Source: Geminocystis sp. M7585_C2015_104
GTDB taxonomy: Bacteria > Cyanobacteriota > Cyanobacteriia > Cyanobacteriales > Cyanobacteriaceae
Direction: 5' to 3'
Length of the DNA stretch: 64,000 bases
Assembly (NCBI GenBank): GCA_015295805.1
Contig: DVEF01000012.1
Coordinates: 22,806 to 86,805 of the forward strand
In this document: one piece after another, positions 54,143-63,011 of the stretch
Position numbering within the stretch: position 1 is the stretch's first letter
Layout of the letters: each line of letters begins with the position of its first letter
The notes under the pieces: model-generated
Databases searched by the model: none
Told to the model about the DNA's origin: nothing
The model's input: the letters and a program-made list of their open reading frames with translations, nothing else
Position numbers and translations under genes: made by a program

Positions 54143-55370
54143 TGGAGGTATACTAAATTCCCAAACAGACGATAATAGGTTGACTGGGTGACAGGGGGGT
54201 AGTGACTAGACTTGACAATTATACCTATTCCCATCAAAGCAGGTTGATGAATAAACAGGTGGTGAGAAGATAACTGCCTTGAGTTATAGAGTATACAGGT
54301 AGTAAGGAGATGTGATGGGGTTATTAAAGGCATTCCATCAAAACTTAAACCAGTAGAGGGGGAGGATAGTCGGTGGGGTGGGTGGCAAGGGATTAGGGTA
54401 ACCAACGAGTAGGCAAGCCAGAAGGTAGCTACTGGTTAGAGTCATTGAAAACATGCTAACCCCTAAACAAGAAAGGAGGGTGAAGTAGCCACTGTTATTA
54501 TTACTCAGAGTCTCCTAATCAACCCACAGGTGGCTTTTCAATTGGCGAGTAAGACGATGGATGTAAGGCATGCCAACACCCAAACCAGTGGCAAGGGGAT
54601 AACTACTTTGGTTATTCAAATTATGCCGGGGATAACGGCCGGGAAATAAAAGGATGACTTGCCGCGGGGATTATTCAAAATGTTTCAGTCAACCCCAATA
54701 GTGGTAGCTTTCAGATTATGCCAATACCTAAACAAATAGCAAGAAGGTGGTAATTCATAGTCTTCAAAGTATACAAATCCTTTCTTTGAGGCAGAGGGTT
54801 GGGGTAGCTGCTGGTATTATTATTCAAGGCATTCCAGTCAACGAGGCAGGCAGCTTTCTGACTTGCTGGTGAGAGAAGGAATTTAAAGCATACCAACACA
54901 TAAAGAGGTAGCTTAAGAGGTAGCAGCTGGGGTTATTCAAAGTATGCCAATTCCCAAATGCAAGAAGAAGACTAATTGGGGTTATTCGACATATGCCAAT
55001 AGCCTGCTTGGTGGCAAGGGATTAATAAAAGAATGGCAAAAAAGTAGCCATTTAGAGTTATTCAAGGCATGCCAACACCTGGGTGACAAGAGGATAAGCA
55101 TTTGAAGTTGTTGAAAGCATACCGATACCCGGAGGCAAGAGGATGGTAAATCGGGGGTAGAGTAGAGGGTAGCGGCTGGGATTATTTATTGAAACTGTCT
55201 CAATCAACCCCAAAAGCGGCCAGTATATTCAGGTTATGCCAACCAACCCCTCAAGGGGAGGCAATGGTGTTATTCAGATTATGCCAATCAATCCCCAAAC
55301 ACATGACAGAGGATTGGCCAGTAAGAGGATTTTTTAAAGTATGCCAATGCCTAAACGAGTGGCAAGACTG
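54143..55370. repeat. Array of about 20 decayed ~60-bp repeats derived from the M50 gene tail
   Basis: A core near TTCAAAGTATGCCAATACCC followed by AAACGAGTGGCAAGAGG recurs irregularly (spacing about 42-75 bp, with one longer gap), for example at 54559, 54612, 54712, 54885, 54933, 54982, 55057, 55110, 55228, 55271 and 55333. A variant core, CAGTCAACCCCAA, is at about 54682, 54836 and 55202. The last unit contains the end of the M50 protease gene, whose last residues are LATRLGIGIL. On the same strand other copies still read LAICLGIGII-stop (54712) and LGIGIL-stop (54935). The array fills the whole space to the start of the membrane-protein pseudogene. Confidence 0.75.
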
Positions 55371-56857
55371 GGGGTGATAGGGATAAGAGTGGCCAATGAT
55401 AAGAATATCATAAACAGTCCCCAGGCAGCACGGGTATCATCTGGCTCACTTAATTCATTTAAACAAGGCCTTTCTAAGTCTCGTTGTAAGAATAGAATGA
55501 TAATGGCCCAGTAGAAGGGAAGAGAGTTGATGGGATTAAACAGACTAACTATCCCTAGTACAACAAGTGTACCAACGGTGGTGCGACGACAGGTTTTTCT
55601 GCCGTAAATGGCCTGTACCATTCTACCACCATCCAGCTGTCCGGCGGGCAACACATTAATGGCATTGATCACTAAACCCAACCACCCTAAAATGGTAAAG
55701 GGATGTACATGGATAGAATCTGCTTCTAGGCTGGACTGGAAGAAGAATTTTGCTATACTACCTACTAGGATTGAGCCTCTGAAGAAAAGAGTAGGAATTT
55801 CTAAACCCTCATTGCCGGTAGACAGACTCATGCCTATAATCAGTATGAGCAATGATACCAGAAAACCGGTAGCAGGTCCGGCAAAAGCGGTATCAAATAA
55901 AACACTACGATTGGGGATTACCGACTCAAAGCGGGTTATGGCACCAAAACTACCAATCTGTAATGATGGTAGAAAGAAGGGAAGACTGACTTTAACCCCT
56001 CTATTTCTTCCTACCACATGATGGGCAATTTCATGAGCCAGGAGTATTAACCATAATCCCAGCGTCAGGGGTAAAACCTCCCTCCAGCGTTGCCAATTTC
56101 CCACCAAGTCGAAGCCCAAAAGGAAGGCAACAGCTTCCATAGTGGTAAATATTGTTACTATAAACAGGGCAAAGGCAAGATTTTTTTGTGCTAAACTGAG
56201 AGGCCTAGGATCATTAGTGGCGGGTAAGATTACTACCACTGGTTTTTCCTCGGGAGTTTCTACTAAGAATAAACGATATTTATCCCCTAGTTTTTCCCTT
56301 AATTTCTGGCTAAGAGTGCGATGGGAAAATTCTGCCTCTCCTCTCAAATTTCCCTTAAAAATTACCCCGTCTTGGTAGGGAATTGTCTCGGTGGCAAAGA
56401 AGGTGTCTATACTGAAAATTCCCTTAATTTCCTTCAATTCCTCTTCTGGTATGGGGGTTATCTGTGTTTCTGATGTGACAGCTAAACTGGAGGTTTCCTC
56501 GGGAGTTTTTTCTTCTGGAGTCTGTTGGCCTTCTTTTGTCTTTTCAAGAGACTGGGGATTGACTCGTAATCCAGTTTTGATGGTTTCTTTTGCCTTAGTT
56601 CTAATTCTATTACCGAGATAAATGTAAACCGCGGCTGAGAAAACCAAAAAGAAAATAACGGCAATTAGATTGAGGTATATACCAAAGCTGAGGAGGAAGA
56701 AAAATATCAACCATGGCAACATTAAAGCTATAGATTGTAGCCAGGCTAAAATACCAATTTCCCCATAAGGTTTCGCACGGGTATAACCCCAGATAATAAT
56801 AACTAAGCCCATCAAACTGATGACGAGAATGGCAAAATTGTCTGCTAGACTAAACAT
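55334..56857 (-). CDS. M50 site-2-type metalloprotease
   Basis: The 507-residue membrane protease resembles cyanobacterial and plastid EGY-type site-2 proteases. The zinc site HEIAHH is near residue 272 and the third ligand in LPAGQLDGGRMVQ near 410; six or more membrane spans flank them. An N-terminal soluble segment of about 150 residues follows the first spans. Such enzymes cut membrane proteins within the bilayer in stress and plastid regulation. Its last 11 codons coincide with one unit of the downstream repeat array. Confidence 0.9.
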   Translation of the reverse strand: MFSLADNFAILVISLMGLVIIIWGYTRAKPYGEIGILAWLQSIALMLPWLIFFFLLSFGIYLNLIAVIFFLVFSAAVYIYLGNRIRTKAKETIKTGLRVNPQSLEKTKEGQQTPEEKTPEETSSLAVTSETQITPIPEEELKEIKGIFSIDTFFATETIPYQDGVIFKGNLRGEAEFSHRTLSQKLREKLGDKYRLFLVETPEEKPVVVILPATNDPRPLSLAQKNLAFALFIVTIFTTMEAVAFLLGFDLVGNWQRWREVLPLTLGLWLILLAHEIAHHVVGRNRGVKVSLPFFLPSLQIGSFGAITRFESVIPNRSVLFDTAFAGPATGFLVSLLILIIGMSLSTGNEGLEIPTLFFRGSILVGSIAKFFFQSSLEADSIHVHPFTILGWLGLVINAINVLPAGQLDGGRMVQAIYGRKTCRRTTVGTLVVLGIVSLFNPINSLPFYWAIIILFLQRDLERPCLNELSEPDDTRAAWGLFMIFLSLATLIPITPSLATRLGIGIL

Positions 56858-56942
56858 AGATAATTATCCCCATTTTGGCCAAAGATGAAAGGTTAAAAAG
56901 GTTAAAACCAATAGTAGGATTTATTATAGCAAGGGAGAAAAA

Positions 56943-57878
56943 CTAGTCTTGCCGTGGAGGGGAATGGTGGTGATTTAAAGCCTTGCGTAAGTGTCCATTA
57001 TACTGTCCCAACAACTCTTCTGCCTCTTCCCTAGTTTTGTTTTGCCAATGCATCAACAAGGCTACCTTAACCTGCTTGTTACTGGCATATAATAGCTTCT
57101 CCGCCTCTGGTCGCGATAAACCTGTCAAATCCTCTATAATTCTTAAGGCACGATCCAACAACTTGCTATTGGTGACAGATACATCCACCATCCGGTTGCC
57201 ATATACCTTTCCCAATTGTACCATCACCCCAGTAGAGATGATGTTTAAGGCCATCTTTGTAGCTGTCCCCGCTTTCAATCGTGTTGAACCTGCCAAAATT
57301 TCCGCCCCGGTGAGAAGACGAATATCTATGTCTGCCGGGATATATACTTGTTCCCTTGGAACACAACTGATTGCAACGGTAACCGCCCCTCTCTGTTTAG
57401 CCATTTCCAATGCCCCATGGACATAAGGGGTGGTGCCGCCAGCCGTAATACCTATTACTACATCCCGATAGTCAATCCCATGGGAGATTATAGCATGGGC
57501 GCCGTCTTCTCGGGAGTCTTCCAGTGCCTCTGAACTTTTCATCATAGCTTCTTGACCACCGGCGAGGATAGCCTGTACCATGGTAGGGGGAGTACAGAAG
57601 GTAGGAGGACATTCGGCAGCATCCAGTACCCCCAAACGGCCGCTAGTGCCAGCACCAACGTAGAACAGTCTCCCCCCCTGTCTCAATCTGTCTGCTGTCA
57701 CCTCGATGGTTTTCGCTATTTCTTCCCTTGCCAGACTAATAGCTTTTATGGTTTTTTGGTCTTCTTGATTAAAAAGGTCTACAATTTCTAGGGGGGATAA
57801 CAGGTCTAGGTTAGCACTGGCGGGGTTAATTTGTTCGGTCAACAGGTGTCCTCTATACATCTTGATGCTTTTTGACAT
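56943..57878 (-). CDS. murQ: N-acetylmuramic acid 6-phosphate etherase
   Basis: MurQ cleaves the lactyl ether of MurNAc 6-phosphate in peptidoglycan recycling. RGHLLTEQINPASANLD near the start, the SIS-domain loop GAGTSGRLGVLDAAECPPTF (about 75-94) and GGQEAMMKSSEALEDS (about 104-119) are diagnostic. The first ATG candidates are 57878 and 57860 (residue 7); a TTG at 57917 overlaps the DUF3110 stop. MurQ normally acts with a MurNAc kinase or PTS, neither of which is here. Confidence 0.92.
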   Translation of the reverse strand: MSKSIKMYRGHLLTEQINPASANLDLLSPLEIVDLFNQEDQKTIKAISLAREEIAKTIEVTADRLRQGGRLFYVGAGTSGRLGVLDAAECPPTFCTPPTMVQAILAGGQEAMMKSSEALEDSREDGAHAIISHGIDYRDVVIGITAGGTTPYVHGALEMAKQRGAVTVAISCVPREQVYIPADIDIRLLTGAEILAGSTRLKAGTATKMALNIISTGVMVQLGKVYGNRMVDVSVTNSKLLDRALRIIEDLTGLSRPEAEKLLYASNKQVKVALLMHWQNKTREEAEELLGQYNGHLRKALNHHHSPPRQD

Positions 57879-57913
57879 TCTCGTGAGTAATTTAGCAGAA
57901 ATTCTCTTTTTTC

Positions 57914-58273
57914 TCAAAGTAGCCCTTCCAGACGTCGACGGATTTTTTCTAACTCTTCCTCACTCATTTTTCCCTCTTGTTGTTCGGGTTTCCAGTCTGT
58001 CTCTTCTAAGTTTCTTTCTGGGGGTATTTCTAGCATTCCCTCAGTTACCAGTTTCCACTCATAACCTGCCTCCTTACAGAATTCTTCCACCTCTTGGCTG
58101 TCTATGGGCTCTACTGAGGGGCGCTGAAAGTCTTGGGCTTCCAACAGAAGGGCATAACGAGTGGCATCATCCTCCGATTCAAACATCAGGATTATGTCTT
58201 TATTGCCGATGCGGATACTATGTATTCCCTCGTTGTCTGTGCCTGGATTGTACAACAAAACGTAAACTCTCAT
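57914..58273 (-). CDS. DUF3110 family protein
   Basis: From ATG 58273 this 119-residue protein begins MRVYVLLYNPGTDNEGIHSI and continues LMFESEDDATRYALLLEAQDF, the cyanobacterial/plastid DUF3110 pattern. Its tail is acidic and coiled. Function unknown. The longer frame to 58315 adds 14 residues outside the family. It lies 35 bp upstream of murQ. Confidence 0.82.
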   Translation of the reverse strand: MRVYVLLYNPGTDNEGIHSIRIGNKDIILMFESEDDATRYALLLEAQDFQRPSVEPIDSQEVEEFCKEAGYEWKLVTEGMLEIPPERNLEETDWKPEQQEGKMSEEELEKIRRRLEGLL

Positions 58274-58524
58274 TTCTTTTGTAATAATTTTTTCTCTAAA
58301 TTTTGAACCCCACATAGCTATTATAAATTAACAGCGACCATTTAGTAGTTCCGTGGATTGGAAACTGTTAATGCCAGTAGACAAGATTTTAGCAACCTCT
58401 GAACTGTTTCTGAAAACGGGCGGGGGTTAAAACCAAATTTGATTAGGTAGACAGATGGGTTATTTGAAACAATTTTCCCCCGTTTTTAGAGGTATTTTAA
58501 CCCTATTTCTTTATTCGTATTGAG

Positions 58525-58556
58525 GGAAGTAATTTACTTCCGTATCCCAGGGATAC
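58525..58556. promoter_or_regulatory. Two abutting perfect palindromes, operator candidate
   Basis: GGAAGTAA-T-TTACTTCC (58525-58541) is immediately followed by GTATCCC-A-GGGATAC (58542-58556). Both are perfect odd-length palindromes and they touch without a gap. Two different dimer-binding sites side by side, or a cruciform pair, could be meant. No T tract follows, so a terminator is unlikely. They lie 226 bp before the candidate small gene. Confidence 0.45.
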
Positions 58557-58781
58557 CTAATAACAAAAAATTACTGGTGATATTTATAATAACGTCAAAT
58601 ACAAATCCAAAGCCAACCATAATTCTTTTCTCAATCAAATAGAAAGGCAGTAGCCTTTAGGCATTTCCGTGGGGTATCATTCAACAGGAAAGGAGGATTT
58701 AATGCATCATTTGGCAGGTTTAAAAATCTACAAATATGTGACAGAGAAAACCCGACAACTGTAAACAAACACCTGGAAGGG

Positions 58782-59042
58782 ATGACCCTCACTGGTGGAG
58801 ATTTTGTCCAGACGATTCACCATGTCAAAAAAACCATCGTATTCTACTTAGACACTCCCTATGTGCCTCCCGGGGTGATATTGTGTTTTACGTCCTATTT
58901 TTCGGAAGAATTTTACTTTGAACAACAAATAGAACTACAGAAATCCTGTGACGACATCCAGACAGGCGGCAACCATTTCATCCTTGGCAACTCCGACTTA
59001 AAAAGGGTGAAATATGCCAAAACCTCCTTATTGAAGGAGTAA
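58782..59042 (+). CDS. Uncertain small protein gene
   Basis: This 86-residue frame starts at ATG 58782 directly after GGAAGGG. The same frame is open upstream to a stop at 58620, about 139 codons in total, longer than expected by chance. A second start with a much better ribosome site (AAAGGAGG, ATG 58702) opens a different frame that stops after 20 codons; one inserted base near 58760 would join it to the longer frame. So this may be an intact 86-residue gene or one broken near its start. I recognise no family. Confidence 0.35.
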   Translation: MTLTGGDFVQTIHHVKKTIVFYLDTPYVPPGVILCFTSYFSEEFYFEQQIELQKSCDDIQTGGNHFILGNSDLKRVKYAKTSLLKE

Positions 59043-59907
59043 AAGCCAGGAGAGGTATTAACTCAAAAAGTGGCGAACGCAGGGCTATTTTTAGACTTTT
59101 AATCACCAATCTTTAGACATAGAAGCTATCAGTATGCCCCCCCGGGGGTTCTCAAAAGCCAATATTGGTGATACCATAGTGTAAAATGGTCCTTTCTGTG
59201 TGTATTCACTAGTTTACTTAACATTACTAAAGTAATTAAGAGCTGGGGGTTTTGTAAGAAATTTGGTATAACCACTCCACAGTGACAGACACAGTATTGG
59301 CTTCTCGTGATATACCCTACCCCCCGATGATAATTTCTGCATCTACATTTTTCTCTATTCCGTATCGTATGGTATCCCTATATGTGAAAGTGTATAACCT
59401 TCACCATCTAATTGTTGCCGCGTGTTGTGGTAGTCTTAGTTTTCCCTGCCTTGTTTTTAGGCTTGTAAAGGTTTGGGAAAACTCCTAGTATTGTCAATTA
59501 CTGCCTCTGTTGTTTGCCTTGCTATTTTGCCGTTAGTGTTTCCGTATATTTTTGTGTTTTTGAGGCTATTGTACTCTCTCTAGTATTCTCAATATTTCCC
59601 TTCTTAGGGATGAGAGTGCCTATTGTTGTATATTACGCCGTTATTGGGGGATAACATTGGTCTTTTATACAAGAATTCTTTTCCCCTTTTATACAGGGGT
59701 GATAGACAGTAACACCAACGGAGACAATATTCGATTTCCCCTTGGCAACCACACATACCAGCCGTTTTATTTCCCTTCTCTGTTTTTTGTCAGAGGTTTA
59801 TGTGTGTGTAAGCCCATCAGTTTTAGTATTTCCTAGTCAAGAGTTTTGCCACTTTTTGCTACGGGGGCCTTTACACAGGGGTGTTTTATAAACAAAGAGG
59901 GGGGATA

Positions 59908-61521
59908 TTAACCTTTTCTGAAAAATTTAATGCCAAGCCTGCTAAAGAGAATTTCTAACTCTGTTAACCTTAATGGCAAACAAATTATTAGAAAGACGCC
60001 TAAACCAACCAGACAGGAAATAAGAATATCTATCAGCTTCAACATTAAAGTTGTGTCGCCAAAAATAGAAGAGAAAAGACTATAAAAACTGCCGCAGCCA
60101 AAACCAGAAGCTACGGTGGCAATGGTCAAGCCGGCAAAAATAAATCCCCACTGAGTCAGAGGAAAACCCTTTAAACGTTTGTGGAGAATAATAAGCATGG
60201 TTGCCATAGAAAACAAATTCACGCCAATGGTGGCATAAATTAATCCCTGAGTGGCAAATGGTTTGACGAAAATGTAGTCCAAAAAAGCGTTTAGAAAAAT
60301 ATTAATAACGCTAATTTTAAAGGGGGTATTGCCATCTCCTAAAGCATAAAACACTCTTACCAATACATCCCTACCCAAATAAAAAAACATACCCAACCCA
60401 TAGGCAAATAAAACAGGGGCAACTACTGCTGACTCTGCCTCCCTAAACACTCCTCTTTCGTAAATTAAACTCACAATAGGTCTTGCCAATGCCATAAAAA
60501 TTGCCGTAAGTGGCAGCATGGTAAGGGCAGTTAAAACTAATCCCTGTCTGATTCTGGTTTTTAATTCATCCCAGTTATCAGGAGTAGATAAACGAGAAAA
60601 AATCGGCAAAAATGGCACCAAAATCATGTTAGAAATAATCCCTAATGGCGTCAAGACGATAAAGTTGGCATAACGCATGGCGGCAGCAGCATTTTCTATG
60701 TAAGAAGCAAAATACAAATCAGTATAAACATTAATGTGAAGCATGCCGGAAGAAAGAGTAGCAGGTATCATAACCTTGATGACGTCAGCTACCCCCTCCT
60801 GACGAAAGTCGAAACGTAATTTCAACCCCCCAATTCCTGTTTTTATCTGTGCTATTTGTTGTACTATCCACTGCCATATTCCCCCCGCTAAGGTTGTGCT
60901 GGCTAACACTATACTTCCTAATTTGGCATACTCAGGCGCGTCAGTCTTTTCTCCCAAAAACAAAAATAATCCCCCAACTCCCACTACAATTGTTACGCTG
61001 GAAAACAATGGACTAATGCTAGGCAACCAGTATTCCTCAGAAGCATTTAATGTCCCAAAACCAATACCAATCAACCCAGCAAAAATAGCCAGAGGCGCCA
61101 TGATTTGCAACTGTAAAATGGCCAAACTGCGAATGTTGTCTTGTAAACCTGGCGCCAGAATGTCAATGAATTTCTCCGCAAAAACTATTAGGATAATTGT
61201 TACTAACAAAAGCACCCCGGTAACCAGGGTGGTAATCGTCTCCACTAAAGGGGCTGCTTCTTTCTGATTTCTCTTCGCTAAAACACTTACTAAGGCACTA
61301 TGAAAGGGCCCATTAATACCCCCTAAAAGAATTAACAAGAACCCTGGTATAACATAGGCGTAAGCATATGCATTTACCACCGCCCCTACCCCAAAAGCCG
61401 CTGCCACAATTTGTTCTCTAATTAAACCAAATATCTTACTAATTAACGTGGCTATGGCTACTATCCCTGCTATCTTTGCTAACGATTTTTTACCCTTATT
61501 ATCCACCTTTTTACTACCCAT
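59908..61521 (-). CDS. murJ: Lipid II flippase MurJ
   Basis: The 537-residue protein has about 14 membrane spans of the MOP/MviN type, which move lipid II across the cytoplasmic membrane for peptidoglycan synthesis. Typical sequence includes ISKIFGLIREQIVAAAFGVG (about 24-43) and PFHSALVSVLAKR (about 72-84). It is divergent from the Rieske oxygenase gene with 88 bp between starts. Confidence 0.92.
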   Translation of the reverse strand: MGSKKVDNKGKKSLAKIAGIVAIATLISKIFGLIREQIVAAAFGVGAVVNAYAYAYVIPGFLLILLGGINGPFHSALVSVLAKRNQKEAAPLVETITTLVTGVLLLVTIILIVFAEKFIDILAPGLQDNIRSLAILQLQIMAPLAIFAGLIGIGFGTLNASEEYWLPSISPLFSSVTIVVGVGGLFLFLGEKTDAPEYAKLGSIVLASTTLAGGIWQWIVQQIAQIKTGIGGLKLRFDFRQEGVADVIKVMIPATLSSGMLHINVYTDLYFASYIENAAAAMRYANFIVLTPLGIISNMILVPFLPIFSRLSTPDNWDELKTRIRQGLVLTALTMLPLTAIFMALARPIVSLIYERGVFREAESAVVAPVLFAYGLGMFFYLGRDVLVRVFYALGDGNTPFKISVINIFLNAFLDYIFVKPFATQGLIYATIGVNLFSMATMLIILHKRLKGFPLTQWGFIFAGLTIATVASGFGCGSFYSLFSSIFGDTTLMLKLIDILISCLVGLGVFLIICLPLRLTELEILFSRLGIKFFRKG

Positions 61522-61609
61522 AAATATCTCCTTGGTCTATTATCCGCCAAAATGTCCCTCTCCCTTTTGTTAAGATTTGTAACAGGAGAGTTTAGAAGAG
61601 AGGGTAAAT

Positions 61610-63001
61610 ATGTTTGTAACAGAGGGTTTGGAGAAAAAAGTCATGAACAGTCCGGAAAGCTTGCCCATAGGGGGTAGGGAGCCAAATAAATTCGATTACA
61701 AAGAGGTGTGGTATCCCATATTTTTTCTTGACGACTTGGAAAAAGGGAAACTACACCGGTTTACCCTGTTGGAAGAAGATTTGGTGGTGTGGTGGGATGA
61801 GAGAGGAAAACAATGGCGAGTGTTTGCAGATAAGTGTCCCCATCGTCTGGTGCCATTGAGTCAGGGACGAGTTAATGAAGAGGGATTTTTAGAGTGTCCT
61901 TATCACGGTTGGGCTTTCACCGGGGAGGGCAACTGTGCCATTATACCTCAAGAAGTTCCAGGAGTAAAAAGCCATGAATCCCCCCGCGCCTGTGTCAAAT
62001 CCTATCCCACCGCCGTCGCCCATGGTATGCTTTTTGTCTATCCTGGAAAACGAGAAAATGCCTCTTCTACCCCACTGCCACTGGTAACACCCCTTATAGA
62101 CAACGGCGAGGATTGGATTATTGTTAAAACCTTCAGGGATGTGCCCTATGATGCTATAACCCTTCTAGAAAATGTGTTAGATGCCAGTCATGTACCCTAT
62201 ACCCACCATGGTACTGTGGGCAATCGTAAATATGCCACAAGTATGAATTTACAAGTAGAAAGTAGCGATAGACAGGGTTTTAGGGGATTTTGGCCTGAAG
62301 GCCCAAGGAGAGGTACGTTAGGAAGCCAGTATACTACCTTTGTGGCTCCCAATTTGATGTGGCATGATTTGACTTCCCCCAACTTGGGACGTACTATGAC
62401 AGTTGTTTATGCTACTCCCATTACTAGGGGTAAGTGTAGATTGTTTGCCCTTTTCCCCTTCCAATTCAAATCCAAAATCCCCAAATTGCTTGTCAAATTG
62501 ACACCTAGATGGTATTCTCACATCAACCAGAATAAAATTCTAGAAGAAGACCAGATCTTTCTCCACTATCAGGAGAGATATTTAGAGGGAAAAGGGGGTT
62601 CTAGCAACTATAATAAGGTTTGTTATCTTCCCACAAAGGCCGACTTGTTTGTTGCAGAGTTTAGGAAGTGGGTAGACAGGTATGGGGAGGTATTTCCCGA
62701 TAAACCATTCCCTCCCACCCCTTCTGACGAGGAATTACTAGAAAGATACCACTCCCACACTAAACATTGTGCCAGTTGTCGGGGGGCATTAGCTACCATT
62801 AAAAAACTTCGCTTCTTTAGTTTGTTAGTCTTTGGCTTATCATTGTCTGCTACCCCCCTATTAAGTTTTTACCATAGTTTTTCCCTTTCCATTTTTCTCT
62901 CCTTCCTTACCCTAGCAGGCTTTCTATCCTATTCTGGTTTGGGTAAACTGGAAAAAGAGTTTTATCATGGCCAATTAATTCCCAAAAGGAACCAGATGTA
63001 A
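61610..63001 (+). CDS. Rieske [2Fe-2S] oxygenase of the pheophorbide a oxygenase type
   Basis: The 463-residue protein carries Rieske ligands C76-H78 and C96-H99 in CPHR and CPYHGW, then the mononuclear iron motif NVLDASHVPYTHH near 187-199. The C-terminal part has HCASCRGA near 387, a CxxC seen in plant PAO/Tic55-like proteins, and one or two membrane spans (about 405-445). Such proteins open or modify the chlorophyll ring in plants; in cyanobacteria the substrate is not established. AGAGAGGG precedes ATG 61610, supporting this start over a later ATG at residue 12. Confidence 0.87.
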   Translation: MFVTEGLEKKVMNSPESLPIGGREPNKFDYKEVWYPIFFLDDLEKGKLHRFTLLEEDLVVWWDERGKQWRVFADKCPHRLVPLSQGRVNEEGFLECPYHGWAFTGEGNCAIIPQEVPGVKSHESPRACVKSYPTAVAHGMLFVYPGKRENASSTPLPLVTPLIDNGEDWIIVKTFRDVPYDAITLLENVLDASHVPYTHHGTVGNRKYATSMNLQVESSDRQGFRGFWPEGPRRGTLGSQYTTFVAPNLMWHDLTSPNLGRTMTVVYATPITRGKCRLFALFPFQFKSKIPKLLVKLTPRWYSHINQNKILEEDQIFLHYQERYLEGKGGSSNYNKVCYLPTKADLFVAEFRKWVDRYGEVFPDKPFPPTPSDEELLERYHSHTKHCASCRGALATIKKLRFFSLLVFGLSLSATPLLSFYHSFSLSIFLSFLTLAGFLSYSGLGKLEKEFYHGQLIPKRNQM

Positions 63002-63011
63002 CTGCTAATTG

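Larger units (their letters stand above)
58274..59907. other. 1.6 kb sparse intergenic region
   Basis: Between DUF3110 and murJ I support only one weak small gene (58782-59042) and two palindromes, listed separately. From 59050 to 59907 I see no gene: the frame at 59282-59488 lacks a ribosome site and any family resemblance. Short AGTATT/AATATT variants recur near 59485, 59580 and 59825, too weak to call a repeat. A perfect CCCCCGGGGG lies at 59139-59148. Confidence 0.5.

Noticed and set aside
55189..55377. Plus-strand frame with repeated FRLCQ motifs as a repeat protein
   Set aside because: The repeats are the reverse side of the M50-tail array; the frame has no ribosome site and is not kept over the other units.
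59282..59488. 68-residue plus-strand frame
   Set aside because: No ribosome site, no recognisable motif, and it lies in T-rich spacer sequence.
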